64,000 nucleotides of DNA from Thermus parvatiensis (GTDB taxonomy: Bacteria; Deinococcota; Deinococci; Deinococcales; Thermaceae): contig NZ_CP014141.1 of assembly GCF_001535545.1 (NCBI RefSeq), forward strand, positions 434,001 to 498,000, read 5' to 3'. The notes below the pieces were generated by a model that searched no databases, had not been told where the DNA came from, and saw only the letters and a list, made by a program, of their open reading frames with translations. This document shows positions 28,545 through 36,996 of the stretch, in pieces (within the stretch, counting starts at the first letter, position 1; every line of letters starts with the position of its first letter). Both the position numbers and the translations under genes were made by a program.

Positions 28545-29858
28545 CAGGACTTTACCCACATCTCCGTTTCGTGGTAAATCTCCCCTTGCGGGCGCAGCCC
28601 GTATCTGGTACCGGGGGTGATCCATGGACATGCTCAAGGTGGCCGAGGCCAGGCTCCAGGAGTTCACGGGCCGTTTTGCGAGCGTTTTCCCCCGATAAGC
28701 GCCTCCACCGACGGTTTGAAGAGGTGGTGCGGGGCGCCTTGGCCGCAGGCTCAGCCCGGGTGAGCGAGATGGTGGCCTCGCTCCCTTCTCCCCTCCAGAA
28801 CCGCTTCCACCAGGCCAAAGCCCTTTACCGCTTCCTGTCCAACCCACGGGTGGAGGCAGAAGCCCTCCTTGACCGGGTCTATCAGGAGAGCGCGACTGCC
28901 CTGGAGGGTGAGGAGGTTCTGGTCCTCCTGGACCTGAGCCCGGTGGCCAAGCCCTATGCCCGGGCCCTGGAGGGGATAGCCCGGGTGGGGAAGGATAGGC
29001 GGCCCGGGTACGAGCTCCTCACCGCCCTGGGGTTGGACCCCGCGGGGCGGCTGGCCCTGGGGTACGCCCACCTGGTGGCCTACGGGGAGAGGGGGTTTGC
29101 CAGCCTGCCCAAGGAGGTGGAGGGAGCCATTGAGGCGGCCCGGGAGCGATTGGGGGCGTGGGCAGGAGGCTGGTGTATGTGGCGGACCGGGGGTTTGACG
29201 ACCGGAAGGTGTTTGGGCAGGTGCTGGCCCTGGGGGAGGAGTTCGTGGTGCGGGTCTACCGGGACCGGAAGCTTGGGGAGGGGGGTTCTCTGGCGAAGGT
29301 GGCTTCTTCCCTGGCCCTTCCCTGTGGGGAGGAGGTGGAGCTGAGGGTAGGGGGCAGGTACCAGCGGGTGCGGCTCCACTTCGGATGGAGGGAGGTGGAG
29401 GTGGAGGGGAGGCGGCTCCACCTGGTGGTCTGCCGGGTGCCAGCCCTGGGGCGGCGTGGGGAGTGGTGGCTACTGACCAGCTTGCCGGTGAGGGGGAGGG
29501 AGGAGGCGGCGCGGGTGGTGGAGGCGTACCGCAGGCGGTGGGAGGTGGAGCGGTTCTTCCGGCTTTTGAAGACGGGGCTGGGGCTTGAGACCTTCCAGGT
29601 GCGGGGGCTTGCCCGGATCCGGAAGGTGGTGGCGGTTTTGCTGGGGCTGGCGGTGTTCCTTTGGGAAGTTGAGCGGTTGGGGGATCCGTTCAAGGGGTTT
29701 CTTTTGCAGCTCGGGGGCAAGCTGGGGCTGCCCAGCGAGAGGGATGGTCCGTACCTGCTCCTGAGGGGCCTGGTTCGCCTGCTCAACTATGAAGTCACCC
29801 AAGAACTCTTGAAGCAGGCTAAGGGAGGGCGAGGAAGGAGTTTTGGGTAAAGCCCTGG
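28545..29858 (+). mobile_element. IS4-like insertion sequence (about 1.3 kb)
   Basis: Terminal inverted repeats: CAGGACTTTACCCA at 28545-28558 and the complement TGGGTAAAGCCCTG at 29844-29857 (13 of 14 match). Flanked by CTCATAT direct repeats at 28538-28544 and 29859-29865, a likely target duplication. Contains one transposase gene, broken. It sits between the rhodanese promoter and the hsp20 promoter, its right edge about 10 bp from the hsp20 -35. Confidence 0.85.
28624..29850 (+). pseudogene. IS4-family DDE transposase with two frame breaks
   Basis: Would encode about 408 residues. ATG at 28624 opens MDMLKVAEARLQEFTGRFASVF; the frame stops after the C run 28689-28693 and continues in another as DKRLHRRFEEVVRG. 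A second break at the G-rich 29151-29162 separates ARERLGAWG from RRLVYVADRGFDD. Catalytic features: LVLLDLSPVAKP (first Asp), YVADRGFDD (second Asp) and the YRRRWEVERFFRLLKTGL motif with Glu, the YREK-like IS4 signature. The second break fits one missing G, as elsewhere in the window; the first needs one base fewer or two more. The stop lies inside the right inverted repeat. Confidence 0.8.
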
Positions 29859-29868
29859 CTCATATCTC

Positions 29869-29897
29869 TTGACAAAAACGGGCGCATGTGATATAAG
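29869..29897 (+). promoter_or_regulatory. hsp20 promoter
   Basis: TTGACA (29869-29874), 17-nt spacer, TATAAG (29892-29897). Consensus -35 directly after the IS target duplication. Confidence 0.85.
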
Positions 29898-29918
29898 CGA
29901 GGATGGGAGGTGATGGCG

Positions 29919-30383
29919 ATGACCCTGGTGCGGAGGGACGCTCGCCCCATGGAGCTCACGCCCTTCCGGACCTGGAGCCCCTTCACCCTGGTGGACGAGG
30001 TCAACCGCCTCTTTGAGGAGGCCTTCTCCGACCTCGTCCGGCCCGCCGCGGCCTACGTGGCCCCGGCCGACCTCTACGAGACGGACGAGGCCCTGATCCT
30101 GGAGATGGCCGTGCCCGGGATGACCCCTGAGGACCTGGAGGTGAGCCTCGAGGGCAACAAGCTCACCATCCGGGGCCAGGTGAAGCCCGTGGCCGACGAG
30201 CGGGTGCGGCGGTACTACCTCCAGGAGATGGCCCACGGCTCCTTCGTCCGCACCTTCACCCTGCCGGTGGAGGTGGACGCCTCCGGGGTGAAGGCGGAGT
30301 TCCGGAACGGGATCCTCCGGCTCACCCTGCCCAAGGTGGCCGAGGCCCGGGCCAAGCGGATCCCCATCGAGGTGGTCCAGTAA
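29919..30383 (+). CDS. Small heat shock protein, Hsp20/alpha-crystallin family
   Basis: 154 residues. ATP-independent chaperone that holds unfolding proteins. The alpha-crystallin domain runs from ADLYETDEALILEMAVPG to FRNGILRLTLPK (residues about 49-140), ending with the oligomerisation motif IPIEV close to the usual I-x-I/V tail. ATG 29919 is preferred because GGGAGGTG has proper spacing; ATG 29913 is an alternative. Strong promoter upstream and strong terminator downstream, consistent with an independently expressed stress gene. The IS insertion leaves the core promoter intact but removes anything further upstream. Confidence 0.92.
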   Translation: MTLVRRDARPMELTPFRTWSPFTLVDEVNRLFEEAFSDLVRPAAAYVAPADLYETDEALILEMAVPGMTPEDLEVSLEGNKLTIRGQVKPVADERVRRYYLQEMAHGSFVRTFTLPVEVDASGVKAEFRNGILRLTLPKVAEARAKRIPIEVVQ

Positions 30384-30390
30384 GGGCGTG

Positions 30391-30432
30391 AGGCCTTAAC
30401 CCCCGGGAAGACCCCGGGGGTTAGGCCTTTTT
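30391..30432. terminator. Terminator between hsp20 and patB
   Basis: AGGCCTTAACCCCCGGG ... CCCCGGGGGTTAGGCCT, a long near-perfect stem, then TTTTT. The patB stop codon is inside the right arm. Confidence 0.9.
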
Positions 30433-31491
30433 CAGGGCCTCGGAAAGCCGCTTTAGAGCTTCCTCCAGCACCTCGGGGTAGGTGGCGAAGTTGAGCCGGA
30501 CGTAGGTGTCGTACCCCCGGCCGAAGCTTTCCCCTGGGTTCAGGGCCACCCGGGCCTCCTTGAGGAAGAAGGCCGCCGCCTTGGGGATGGGGGTCTTGAG
30601 CCAGGCCAGGTAGGTCCCCTCCGGCGGGTGGTGGCCGAGCCCCCGTGCCTTGGCCCAGGCCGCCACCCGGTCCCGGTTGGCCCTAAGCCGCTCCAGGGTG
30701 GCCTTAAGCCAGGGCCCCCCTTCCCTCAGGGCCGCCTTCCAGGCGGCCATGGCCAGGACGTTGGGGAAGACGTGGGGCAGGTGGCGCTTCACGGCCTCCA
30801 CCAGAGCCTTGGGGCCGAGGACCGCCCCGATGGGCAGGCCCGCCAGGTTGTAGGCCTTCCCCGGGCCCACCAGGGTGAGGGTCCTTTCCGGGAGGAAGCG
30901 GGCCAGGGGGACGTGGGGCTTCTCGTAGGTGAGGGGGGCGTGGAGCTCGTCGGAAACCACGATGAGGTCGTGCTTGCGGGCGATCTGGGCTACGGCGGCA
31001 AGTTCCTCCTCGTTGAAGACCCGGCCCGTGGGGTTGTGGGGGTGGCAGAAGAGGAGGAGGCGGGTGGCGAAGGCCAGCCGCTCCAGCCCCGCGAGGTCCA
31101 GCCGGTAGCCTTCCGGGGTCTCCCGCAGGGGGTTGGCGAGGACGGTGCGGCGCTGGTCCTGGATGGCGGCGAGGAAGGGGGGGTAGATGGGGACCTGGGT
31201 GAGAACCCCCTGGCCCGGGGCGGTGAAGGCGGCCACGGCGGCGTAGAGCCCCACCACCACCCCAGGCATGAAGGCGAGCTCCGCCTCGAGGCCCAGGGCT
31301 TCTAGGATCAGCTCCTTGAGCTCCCGGTCCCCCTCCCGGGGCGGGTAGCCGAGAAAGCCCCGGGCCCGCTCGGCGAGGGCTTGCTGGATCGCTTCGGCCG
31401 GGGGAAAGTCCATGTCCGCCACCCAGAGGGGGAGGACGCCCTCGGGGTAGGTGCCCCACTTGAGGGAGCCGGTGCGGGGAGGCAGGTCCAT
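30421..31491 (-). CDS. PatB/MalY-type PLP enzyme (cystathionine beta-lyase or aminotransferase)
   Basis: 356 residues, fold-type I aminotransferase family, MalY/PatB subgroup. N-terminal [18 protein letters not shown] is the subgroup hallmark. PLP contacts: [22 protein letters not shown] and the Schiff-base Lys in [11 protein letters not shown] (near residue 225). Members cleave cystathionine or cysteine S-conjugates; some are pure aminotransferases. TAAGAT lies 6 nt before the ATG (leaderless). Confidence 0.85.
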   Translation of the reverse strand: MDLPPRTGSLKWGTYPEGVLPLWVADMDFPPAEAIQQALAERARGFLGYPPREGDRELKELILEALGLEAELAFMPGVVVGLYAAVAAFTAPGQGVLTQVPIYPPFLAAIQDQRRTVLANPLRETPEGYRLDLAGLERLAFATRLLLFCHPHNPTGRVFNEEELAAVAQIARKHDLIVVSDELHAPLTYEKPHVPLARFLPERTLTLVGPGKAYNLAGLPIGAVLGPKALVEAVKRHLPHVFPNVLAMAAWKAALREGGPWLKATLERLRANRDRVAAWAKARGLGHHPPEGTYLAWLKTPIPKAAAFFLKEARVALNPGESFGRGYDTYVRLNFATYPEVLEEALKRLSEALKKA

Positions 31492-31510
31492 GGGCTTATC
31501 TTACCCGGCC

Positions 31511-32446
31511 TCAGGTGTGGTCCTGGACCACCTCCAGCCCGCGGGCCTTAAGCCGGTCCACCAGGGCCCGGACCGCCCCCTTGACGGCCTCGGTGATGAG
31601 GGGGCTGCCGAAGCGGCTCACCCCGGCGTAGACCCCCCGGGCGCTTTTGCGGACCTCGAGGAGCAGGTCCTGGGTCAGGTCCTCCTCCTCCACGTGGGTG
31701 AGGACGTAAAACCCCTCCTTGCCCCGGGCCACCTCCAGGAAGACGGCGACCCCTTCCTTCAGGCGCACGGCGGTCTTCTCCAGGGCCAGGTCTTGGGGCA
31801 GCTCGCCGGAAAGCAGGGCGTGGGCCACGTCGTACCTCCTTAAGGGGGGCCAGGGGGCGGGGTCTTCGCCGAGCTTGGTGAAGACGGCGTGGAAGAAGGT
31901 CCGCCCCGCCTCCTTCCACTTTAGGGCGTACTTGGTGCGGAGGTGGGCCTCCGGGGGCGGCCGGACCTCTATCCGGTAGAGCCCGGTCCGCTCCGCCTCC
32001 TCCAGGGCGAAGCGGAAGTACGCCTCGTGGTCCGTGGTGAGGAGGAGGCTCCCCCCGGGCTTCAGGCGGGTGGAGAGCCTGCGGAAGAAGGCCTCCCGCA
32101 GGAGGCGCCGCTCCTGGTGCCGCTTCTTGGGCCAGGGGTCGGGGAAGTTGACGATGACCTGGTCCAGCGCGCCCGGCGGGACCAGGTTCCGAAGGGCGAA
32201 GGGGCCCTGGCCGTGGTAGAGGCGGACGTTGGTGAGACCCTCCCGGCGCATGCGGCGGAGGGCCCGGAGAACGCTGGCCGCCGAGACCTCGGCCCCGAGG
32301 ACGAGCCAGTCGGGGCGGGACCGGGCGAGCTCCGCCGTGAAGCGGCCGTCGCCGAAGCCGATCTCCAGGACGAGGGGGCCTTTCCGGCCGAAGAGGTCCT
32401 GCACTTCAGGAGGCCAGCGGTGGAGGCGGGCGGGCACGACCAGCAC
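31511..32446 (-). CDS. trmB: tRNA (guanine-N7-)-methyltransferase with C-terminal extension
   Basis: 311 residues. Adds N7-methyl to G46 of tRNA, important for thermophile tRNA stability. SAM motif [10 protein letters not shown], family motif [11 protein letters not shown] and [12 protein letters not shown] (about residue 170) are clear. Usual length is 210-240; the last ~100 residues are extra, without a domain I recognise. GTG 32446 with TATAAT (32455-32460) 8 nt upstream, leaderless. The second insertion sequence begins 14 bp beyond that -10, so anything upstream is now IS sequence. Confidence 0.92.
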   Translation of the reverse strand: MLVVPARLHRWPPEVQDLFGRKGPLVLEIGFGDGRFTAELARSRPDWLVLGAEVSAASVLRALRRMRREGLTNVRLYHGQGPFALRNLVPPGALDQVIVNFPDPWPKKRHQERRLLREAFFRRLSTRLKPGGSLLLTTDHEAYFRFALEEAERTGLYRIEVRPPPEAHLRTKYALKWKEAGRTFFHAVFTKLGEDPAPWPPLRRYDVAHALLSGELPQDLALEKTAVRLKEGVAVFLEVARGKEGFYVLTHVEEEDLTQDLLLEVRKSARGVYAGVSRFGSPLITEAVKGAVRALVDRLKARGLEVVQDHT

Positions 32447-32454
32447 GGTTGCCG

Positions 32455-32460
32455 ATTATA
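32455..32460 (-). promoter_or_regulatory. -10 box (TATAAT) of leaderless trmB
   Basis: Consensus -10, 8 nt from the GTG. Its natural upstream region has been displaced by the IS. Confidence 0.7.
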
Positions 32461-32473
32461 CGGCCTCTGTCCT

Positions 32474-33502
32474 GGGCTTGCCTAGTAAATTGCCTTGTAC
32501 CCCGGAGGGGGCGGGAGAAGGGAGAGAAGAACCCTAAGGCCGTAGGCGATGAGCTCCAAAAGCGCCCGCGCCATGGCCGTCCAAGGCTTCCGCTCCCAAA
32601 GGTACCCCCCACCCAGCCGCGTCTTCATCCCCCCAAACACCCCCTCCACCACCCCGCGAAACCGGTACACCTCGGGGTCCCACCCCTCCCGCGCCCGCAC
32701 CCGCGCCTCCTCCCTGGCCTCGCCCCCGCCCCGAAGCCGGATCACCGGCCGCACCCCCGCCTCCCCCAAAACCCCCCACACCTCCTTCCCGTCAAACCCC
32801 GCGTCCGCCAAAAGCCACCCCCGGGAAGGAGGAAACCGCCTCAGCACCTCCCCCCCAAGCCGGGGGTCCGGGGCGTAGCCCTCCCCCACCACTCCACCCC
32901 AGGGCCATAAGAGCCGCCTCTCCCTATCCCACCGCATCAGGGCCAGAAGCCGCGCGTGCCCCCGCACCCGCCGCACCTCCTTCCCCCGACGAAAGCGGAG
33001 AAGCCGGTCCTTGCTCCGGTAGGCCAGCCCCGTGGTGTCCATGAGGTAGAGGGGGGGAAAGCGCCGCCAGGTGTGCCGGCGCCTCGTCCGAAGCCGCTTC
33101 GCCTTCCGGCGAGGACTCCGGGGCGAGATGGGCCTCCAGTTCCCGGGAAAGCCTCTCCAGGAGGGCCTCAAGGAGTTTGGGGTCCAGGTGCTTGAGGGCG
33201 TAGCGGGCCAGGGACTGGTGGGAAGGGAAGGGGCCTTCCATCAGGTCCTGGAGTGAGGCCTCCGTCTCGCGGTAGGTGAGGTGGAAGAAAGCGCGGAAGA
33301 GAAGGAGGGCCAGGTAAAGGGCGTGGCTGTAGCGCCAGGGGCGGCCCCGCTTGCCTTTGGGGGTGGGAGGGGCCACCTCCCGGGCCAGGCGCAGGCAGTG
33401 TTCCAGGACCTCCTTGGGGCTTGCCTCCCTGCGAAGGAAGCCTCGCTTGCCCATCAGGAGAGAGATATACACCCGTCCTCCTGACCTTTGCAAGGCAAGC
33501 CC
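32474..33502 (-). mobile_element. IS5/IS4-like insertion sequence, 1029 bp, with perfect 9-bp target duplication
   Basis: Inverted repeats GGGCTTGCCTAGTAAA (32474-32489) and the complement of TTTGCAAGGCAAGCCC (33487-33502), 14 of 16 match. Flanked by identical CTCTGTCCT at 32465-32473 and 33503-33511. One transposase gene on the minus strand in two frames, its stop inside the left repeat. The perfect duplication implies recent insertion into the trmB-mtaB intergenic region. Confidence 0.9.
32482..33454 (-). pseudogene. DDE transposase in two frames (IS5/IS4-like)
   Basis: Upstream part begins MGKRGFLRREASPKEVLEH and holds a helical region typical of the N-terminus of these transposases; the downstream part has PPLYLMDTTGLAYRSKDRL (first Asp), WLLADAGFDGKEVW (second Asp) and YRFRGVVEGVFGGMKTRLGG (Glu). 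They join at a run of seven G/C (33051-33057, read as C7 on the coding strand): AHLAALSP must shift to LYLMDTT. The run needs one base fewer or two more, so this could be programmed slippage, an indel, or decay. The IS family assignment is tentative; the 9-bp duplication is longer than in classic IS5. Confidence 0.75.
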
Positions 33503-33510
33503 CTCTGTCC

Positions 33511-33539
33511 TTGACGGGACCTTCTTCCCGGCGCAAAAT
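33511..33539 (+). promoter_or_regulatory. mtaB promoter
   Basis: TTGACG (33511-33516), 17-nt spacer, CAAAAT (33534-33539); ATG 7 nt later. The first base of the -35 belongs to the IS target duplication. Confidence 0.65.
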
Positions 33540-33546
33540 CAGAAGG

Positions 33547-34857
33547 ATGCGCGCCGCCTTCCGTACCCTGGGGTGCAAGGTCAACCAGGTGGAGACCGAG
33601 GCCCTTTTGGGCTTCCTCAAGGCCCTGGAGCCGGAGGTGGTGCCCCTGGAGGCCGGGGGGGCGGACCTCGTGGTCATCAACTCCTGCGCCGTCACCACCA
33701 CGGCGGAGGCGGACACCCGCAAGGAGGTGCGCCGGGCGAGGCGGTACAACCCCCACGCCTTCATCGTGGTCACGGGGTGCTACGCCGAGCTCGCCCCCGA
33801 GGTCCTAAAGGAGCTCGGGGCGGACGCGGTGGTCCCCAACGCCCGGAAGGCCGAGCTTCCCCGGGTGATCCTGGAGCGCTTTGGCCTTCCCTCTGACCCC
33901 ATCACCACCCCGCCCAACGAGTTCTGGGGCGCGGGGGAGAGGGGGCTTTTAAACAGCCGGGTGCGGGCCTTCCTCAAGGTCCAGGACGGGTGTCAGGCGG
34001 GCTGCGCCTACTGCATCATCCCGAGGCTTAGGGGCAAGGAGCGCCACCGGGACCACCGGGAGGCCCTGGCCGAGGCCGAGGCCCTTTTGCGCCTGGGAAT
34101 CCAGGAGATCGTCCTCACCGGGGTGCGCCTCGGGAGCTACAAGGGGCACCCCCGGGGCCTTGCCGGGCTCGTGGAGGACCTCTACCACCTGGGGGCCAAG
34201 GTGCGGCTTTCCTCCATAGAGCCCGAGGACACGGGGGAGGACCTCCTTAAGGTGATCGGCCGCTACGCCCCCGAGGTCAGGCCCCACCTCCACCTTTCCT
34301 TGCAGACGGGCTCGGACCGGCTCCTCAAGCTCATGGGCCGCCGCTACGACAAGGCCTACTACCGGGAGTTGGTGCAGAGGGCCTACGACCTCATCCCCGG
34401 CTTCGCCCTCACCACCGACGTCATCGCTGGCCTGCCCACGGAGACGGAGGAGGAGCACCGGGAGACCCTGGCCTTCCTGGAGGAGCTCAGGCCCACCCGG
34501 GTCCACGCCTTCACCTACACGCCGAGGCCCAAGACCCGGGCGGCCTCCATGCCCCAGGTCCCCCCGGAGGTCAGGAAGCGGCGCACCAAGGAGCTCATCG
34601 CCCTGGCCCAGCGCCTGGCGGAGGAGCGGATCCGCCCCAGGCTCGGGGAGCGGGTGGAGGTCCTGGTGGAAAGGGTGCAGGGGGGAGAGGCCCTGGGCCA
34701 CACCCCCGACTACTACGAGGCCCGCCTTGAGGGCGAGGCCTGCCCCGGGGAGACGGTCTGGGCCCGGGTCCACGGGGTGGAGGGGTACGTCCTTTTGGGC
34801 CGGGTGGAGGGGGTGAAGGAAGGGGCCAGGGGGGCCCTGGAGCTTCCCGTGCGGTAG
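33547..34857 (+). CDS. mtaB: tRNA methylthiotransferase, MtaB type
   Basis: 436 residues; radical-SAM enzyme that adds a methylthio group to t6A37 of tRNA. N-terminal UPF0004 domain with Cys in TLGCKVNQVE, INSCAVT and VVTGCYAE; radical-SAM motif GCQAGCAYCIIP (near residue 145); C-terminal TRAM domain (about residues 370-435). MtaB is preferred over MiaB because of TLGCKVNQ-E, INSCAVT and TYTPRPKTRAA. ATG 33547 is chosen over upstream in-frame starts, which would lie within the IS. The HIT gene follows after 10 bp. Confidence 0.92.
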   Translation: MRAAFRTLGCKVNQVETEALLGFLKALEPEVVPLEAGGADLVVINSCAVTTTAEADTRKEVRRARRYNPHAFIVVTGCYAELAPEVLKELGADAVVPNARKAELPRVILERFGLPSDPITTPPNEFWGAGERGLLNSRVRAFLKVQDGCQAGCAYCIIPRLRGKERHRDHREALAEAEALLRLGIQEIVLTGVRLGSYKGHPRGLAGLVEDLYHLGAKVRLSSIEPEDTGEDLLKVIGRYAPEVRPHLHLSLQTGSDRLLKLMGRRYDKAYYRELVQRAYDLIPGFALTTDVIAGLPTETEEEHRETLAFLEELRPTRVHAFTYTPRPKTRAASMPQVPPEVRKRRTKELIALAQRLAEERIRPRLGERVEVLVERVQGGEALGHTPDYYEARLEGEACPGETVWARVHGVEGYVLLGRVEGVKEGARGALELPVR

Positions 34858-34867
34858 GATGCTTTCC

Positions 34868-35191
34868 ATGGGGTGCGTCTTCTGCCGCATCATCGCCGGG
34901 GAACTCCCTTCTAAAAAGGTCTACGAGGACGAGGGCTTCGTGGCCTTCCACGACATCAGGCCCAAGGCCCCGGTGCACGTCCTGGTGGTGCCCAAGGAGC
35001 ACGTGGAGAAGCTTTCCGACTACCCCGACACCGAGGAAGGGGAGAGGAAGCTCGGAGCCCTCTTCCGCACCGCGAACCGGGTGGCGCGGGTCCTGGGCCT
35101 CGAGGGCTACCGGGTCCAGGTGAACGTGGGGGAGAAGGGGGGGCAGGAGGTCTTCCACGTCCACGTGCACGTCATGGGCGGATGGGGATGA
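34868..35191 (+). CDS. HIT family nucleotide-binding protein (HINT-like)
   Basis: 107 residues. Begins CVFCRIIAGELPS, with the zinc-type Cys pair, and ends with the catalytic histidine triad HVHVHVMGG. HINT proteins hydrolyse adenosine phosphoramidates. ATG 34868 is preferred because TAGGAT (34855-34860) is 7 nt upstream, the window's usual leaderless spacing. The 3' end overlaps the convergent metallophosphoesterase by 20 bp. Confidence 0.92.
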   Translation: MGCVFCRIIAGELPSKKVYEDEGFVAFHDIRPKAPVHVLVVPKEHVEKLSDYPDTEEGERKLGALFRTANRVARVLGLEGYRVQVNVGEKGGQEVFHVHVHVMGGWG

Positions 35192-35969
35192 GGAAGCGGT
35201 CCAGGAGCTTCCCCTGGGGGTCCAGGGCGTAGCCCAAAAGGCCCTCCCGCCCCACCTCCAGGAAGAGGGCGTGGTGGGCCACGGCGAGGGCCCGGCTCCA
35301 GGGGAGGGGCGGGCGGGTGCGGTAGAGGCCCGCGCCCCCGCCTCCCGTCACCACGTGGAGGAGGCCCTGGACCTCCAGGCGCTCGTAGTGGTGGTCGTGG
35401 CCCGCAAGGACCAGGGCCACCCCGTGGCGGCGGAGGAGGGGCTCGAGGAGGCTCCTTAAGGCGGGGCTTCCCCCGTGGAGCCCCGAGGAGTAGAGGGGGC
35501 GGTGGAGGAAGAGGGCCTTGAGGGGGGCGGTGGAGCTTTGCAGGGCCTCCTCCAGCCAGGCCCTCTGGGCTCTGAGGTCGCCCTCCGTGTAGAGGACGAA
35601 GACCTCGAGGCTACCGAAGCGGACCCGGTAGTGGGGCCTCTCCAGGCCGAAGCGGCGGAGCTGGGCCTCGAGGTTCGGGGCGTCGTGGTTGCCGAAGGCG
35701 GGGTAGAGGGGAACGGGGGGGAGGTCTTGAAGGTAGGCCTCCACCACCCGCCCTCTAGGGTAGAAGTTGTCCCCGGTGGTGAGGAGGGCGGTGAAGGGGC
35801 TTTGGGCGTGCTCCTTTCGGAGGAGGGCCGCCACCTGGGCCCGCCCCCTGGTGTCCGCCCCCCAGTCCCCGATCACCCCCAGGCGCTGGGCCTGGGCCAG
35901 GGTGAGGGCGAAAAGGAAGGGGACGAAGAGGCGCAGGAGGCGAGCGCCCGTCCCTCGGTGGCCAAGCAT
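35172..35969 (-). CDS. Secreted metallophosphoesterase (purple acid phosphatase-like)
   Basis: 265 residues. Signal peptide near residues 10-28 (LLRLFVPFLFALTLAQA). Dinuclear metal motifs in order: GVIGDWGAD, TGDNFYPRG, AFGNHDAPN, FLHRPLYS, LAGHDHHYER, the calcineurin-like series. The export signal and GDNFY suggest an acid phosphatase acting outside the cytoplasm on organic phosphates. Converges and overlaps with HIT. Confidence 0.87.
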   Translation of the reverse strand: MLGHRGTGARLLRLFVPFLFALTLAQAQRLGVIGDWGADTRGRAQVAALLRKEHAQSPFTALLTTGDNFYPRGRVVEAYLQDLPPVPLYPAFGNHDAPNLEAQLRRFGLERPHYRVRFGSLEVFVLYTEGDLRAQRAWLEEALQSSTAPLKALFLHRPLYSSGLHGGSPALRSLLEPLLRRHGVALVLAGHDHHYERLEVQGLLHVVTGGGGAGLYRTRPPLPWSRALAVAHHALFLEVGREGLLGYALDPQGKLLDRFLIPIRP

Positions 35970-35999
35970 GGCCCCGGCCCCCGCTCTGAGGAACGCCGC

Positions 36000-36428
36000 T
36001 TAGGCTTCCGCCGCCCCGTGGGGGCGGATGTTGGCCTCCTCCACGCCCGCCTTCTCCACCACCTCCTCCGCCACCAGAATGGGCGCCCCCGCCCTGAGGG
36101 CCAGGGCCATGGCGTCGGAGGGACGGGCGTCCACCTCCAGCTCAATCCCCCGGTGCTCCAGGATGAGGCGGGCGTAAAAGGTTCCGTCCCTAAGGTCAAC
36201 GATCTCCACCCGCTTGAGCTTGGCCTGGAGCATCTCCATCACCGAGAGGAGGAGGTCGGGGGTGAGGGGCCTTGGGGGCTTTTCCCCCTGGAGGGCCACC
36301 ACGATGTGGTGGGCCTCGAGGGGGCCGATGACGATGGGGAGGAGCTTGTCGTTTTCCGTCCTGAGCAGGACCACCACGCTGCCGTTCTGGGGGTCCACGC
36401 CCAGGGTTTCAATCTTGGCGTGCAGCAT
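36000..36428 (-). CDS. Bifunctional nuclease family protein (DUF151)
   Basis: 142 residues. MLHAKIETLGVDPQNGSVVVLL, LPIVIGPLEAHHIVVAL and the hallmark EVDARPSDAMALALR (near residue 103) define DUF151/BFN. Plant relatives have nuclease activity; in bacteria the role is unclear. TATACT (36435-36440) is 6 nt upstream of the ATG, a leaderless start that shares its -10 with the divergent gene. Confidence 0.88.
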   Translation of the reverse strand: MLHAKIETLGVDPQNGSVVVLLRTENDKLLPIVIGPLEAHHIVVALQGEKPPRPLTPDLLLSVMEMLQAKLKRVEIVDLRDGTFYARLILEHRGIELEVDARPSDAMALALRAGAPILVAEEVVEKAGVEEANIRPHGAAEA

Positions 36429-36434
36429 GCCCTC

Positions 36435-36442
36435 AGTATAGA
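36435..36442. promoter_or_regulatory. Shared divergent -10 element (AGTATAGA)
   Basis: Minus strand: TATACT (36440-36435), 6 nt from the DUF151 ATG. Plus strand: TATAGA (36437-36442), 8 nt from the phosphoribosyltransferase GTG. The two -10 hexamers share four base pairs, and only 22 bp separate the start codons. Confidence 0.65.
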
Positions 36443-36450
36443 CTGGGCCC

Positions 36451-36987
36451 GTGAGGACCTACCCCGTTGAGATCGCCGGCGTGCGCAGGGAGCTCCCCAT
36501 CGTCCAAGTGGGGCCGGGTGTGGCCGTGGCCCTGCTCAACCTTTTGGGGGACACCGAGCTCACCGAGGCGGCCGCCGAGGCGCTGGCCAAGCGGCTTCCT
36601 CCCGAGGTGGAGGTCTTGGTCACCCCTGAGGTCAAGGCCGTCCCCCTGGCCCACGCCCTCTCCCGCATCACGGGCAAGCCCTACGTGGTGGCCCGCAAGA
36701 CGGAGAAGCCCTACATGATCAACCCCGTGAGCCGCCAGGTGCTCTCCATCACCACGGGGAAGCCCCAGCTTCTGGTGCTGGACGGGGCCGACATCCCCCG
36801 GGTTCGGGGCAAGAAGGTGGCCATCGTGGACGACGTGGTGTCCACCGGCTCCACCCTGGCGGGGCTGAGGGAGCTCATTGAGAGCGTGGGGGGTGAGGTG
36901 GTCGCCGTCCTCGCCGTCTTCACCGAGGGCACGCCCCGCCAGGACGTCGTGGCCCTCGGCCACCTTCCCCTCTTCAAGCCGGAGTAG
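36451..36987 (+). CDS. Phosphoribosyltransferase (purine PRTase-like)
   Basis: 178 residues, type I PRTase fold. The PRPP-binding loop is canonical: [14 protein letters not shown] (residues 127-140). [14 protein letters not shown] and a C-terminal hood (ALGHLPLF) resemble adenine/xanthine PRTases; the exact base is not determinable. GTG 36451 with TATAGA upstream (leaderless). Its paralogue follows after 9 bp and is presumably co-transcribed. Confidence 0.85.
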
Positions 36988-36996
36988 GAGGACCCT

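Noticed and set aside
32956..33060. Arg-rich stretch before MDTTGLAYR as part of the second transposase
   Set aside because: The alternative frame (SDEAPAHLAALS) continues the upstream protein naturally; the Arg-rich text is the usual look of a shifted GC-rich frame.
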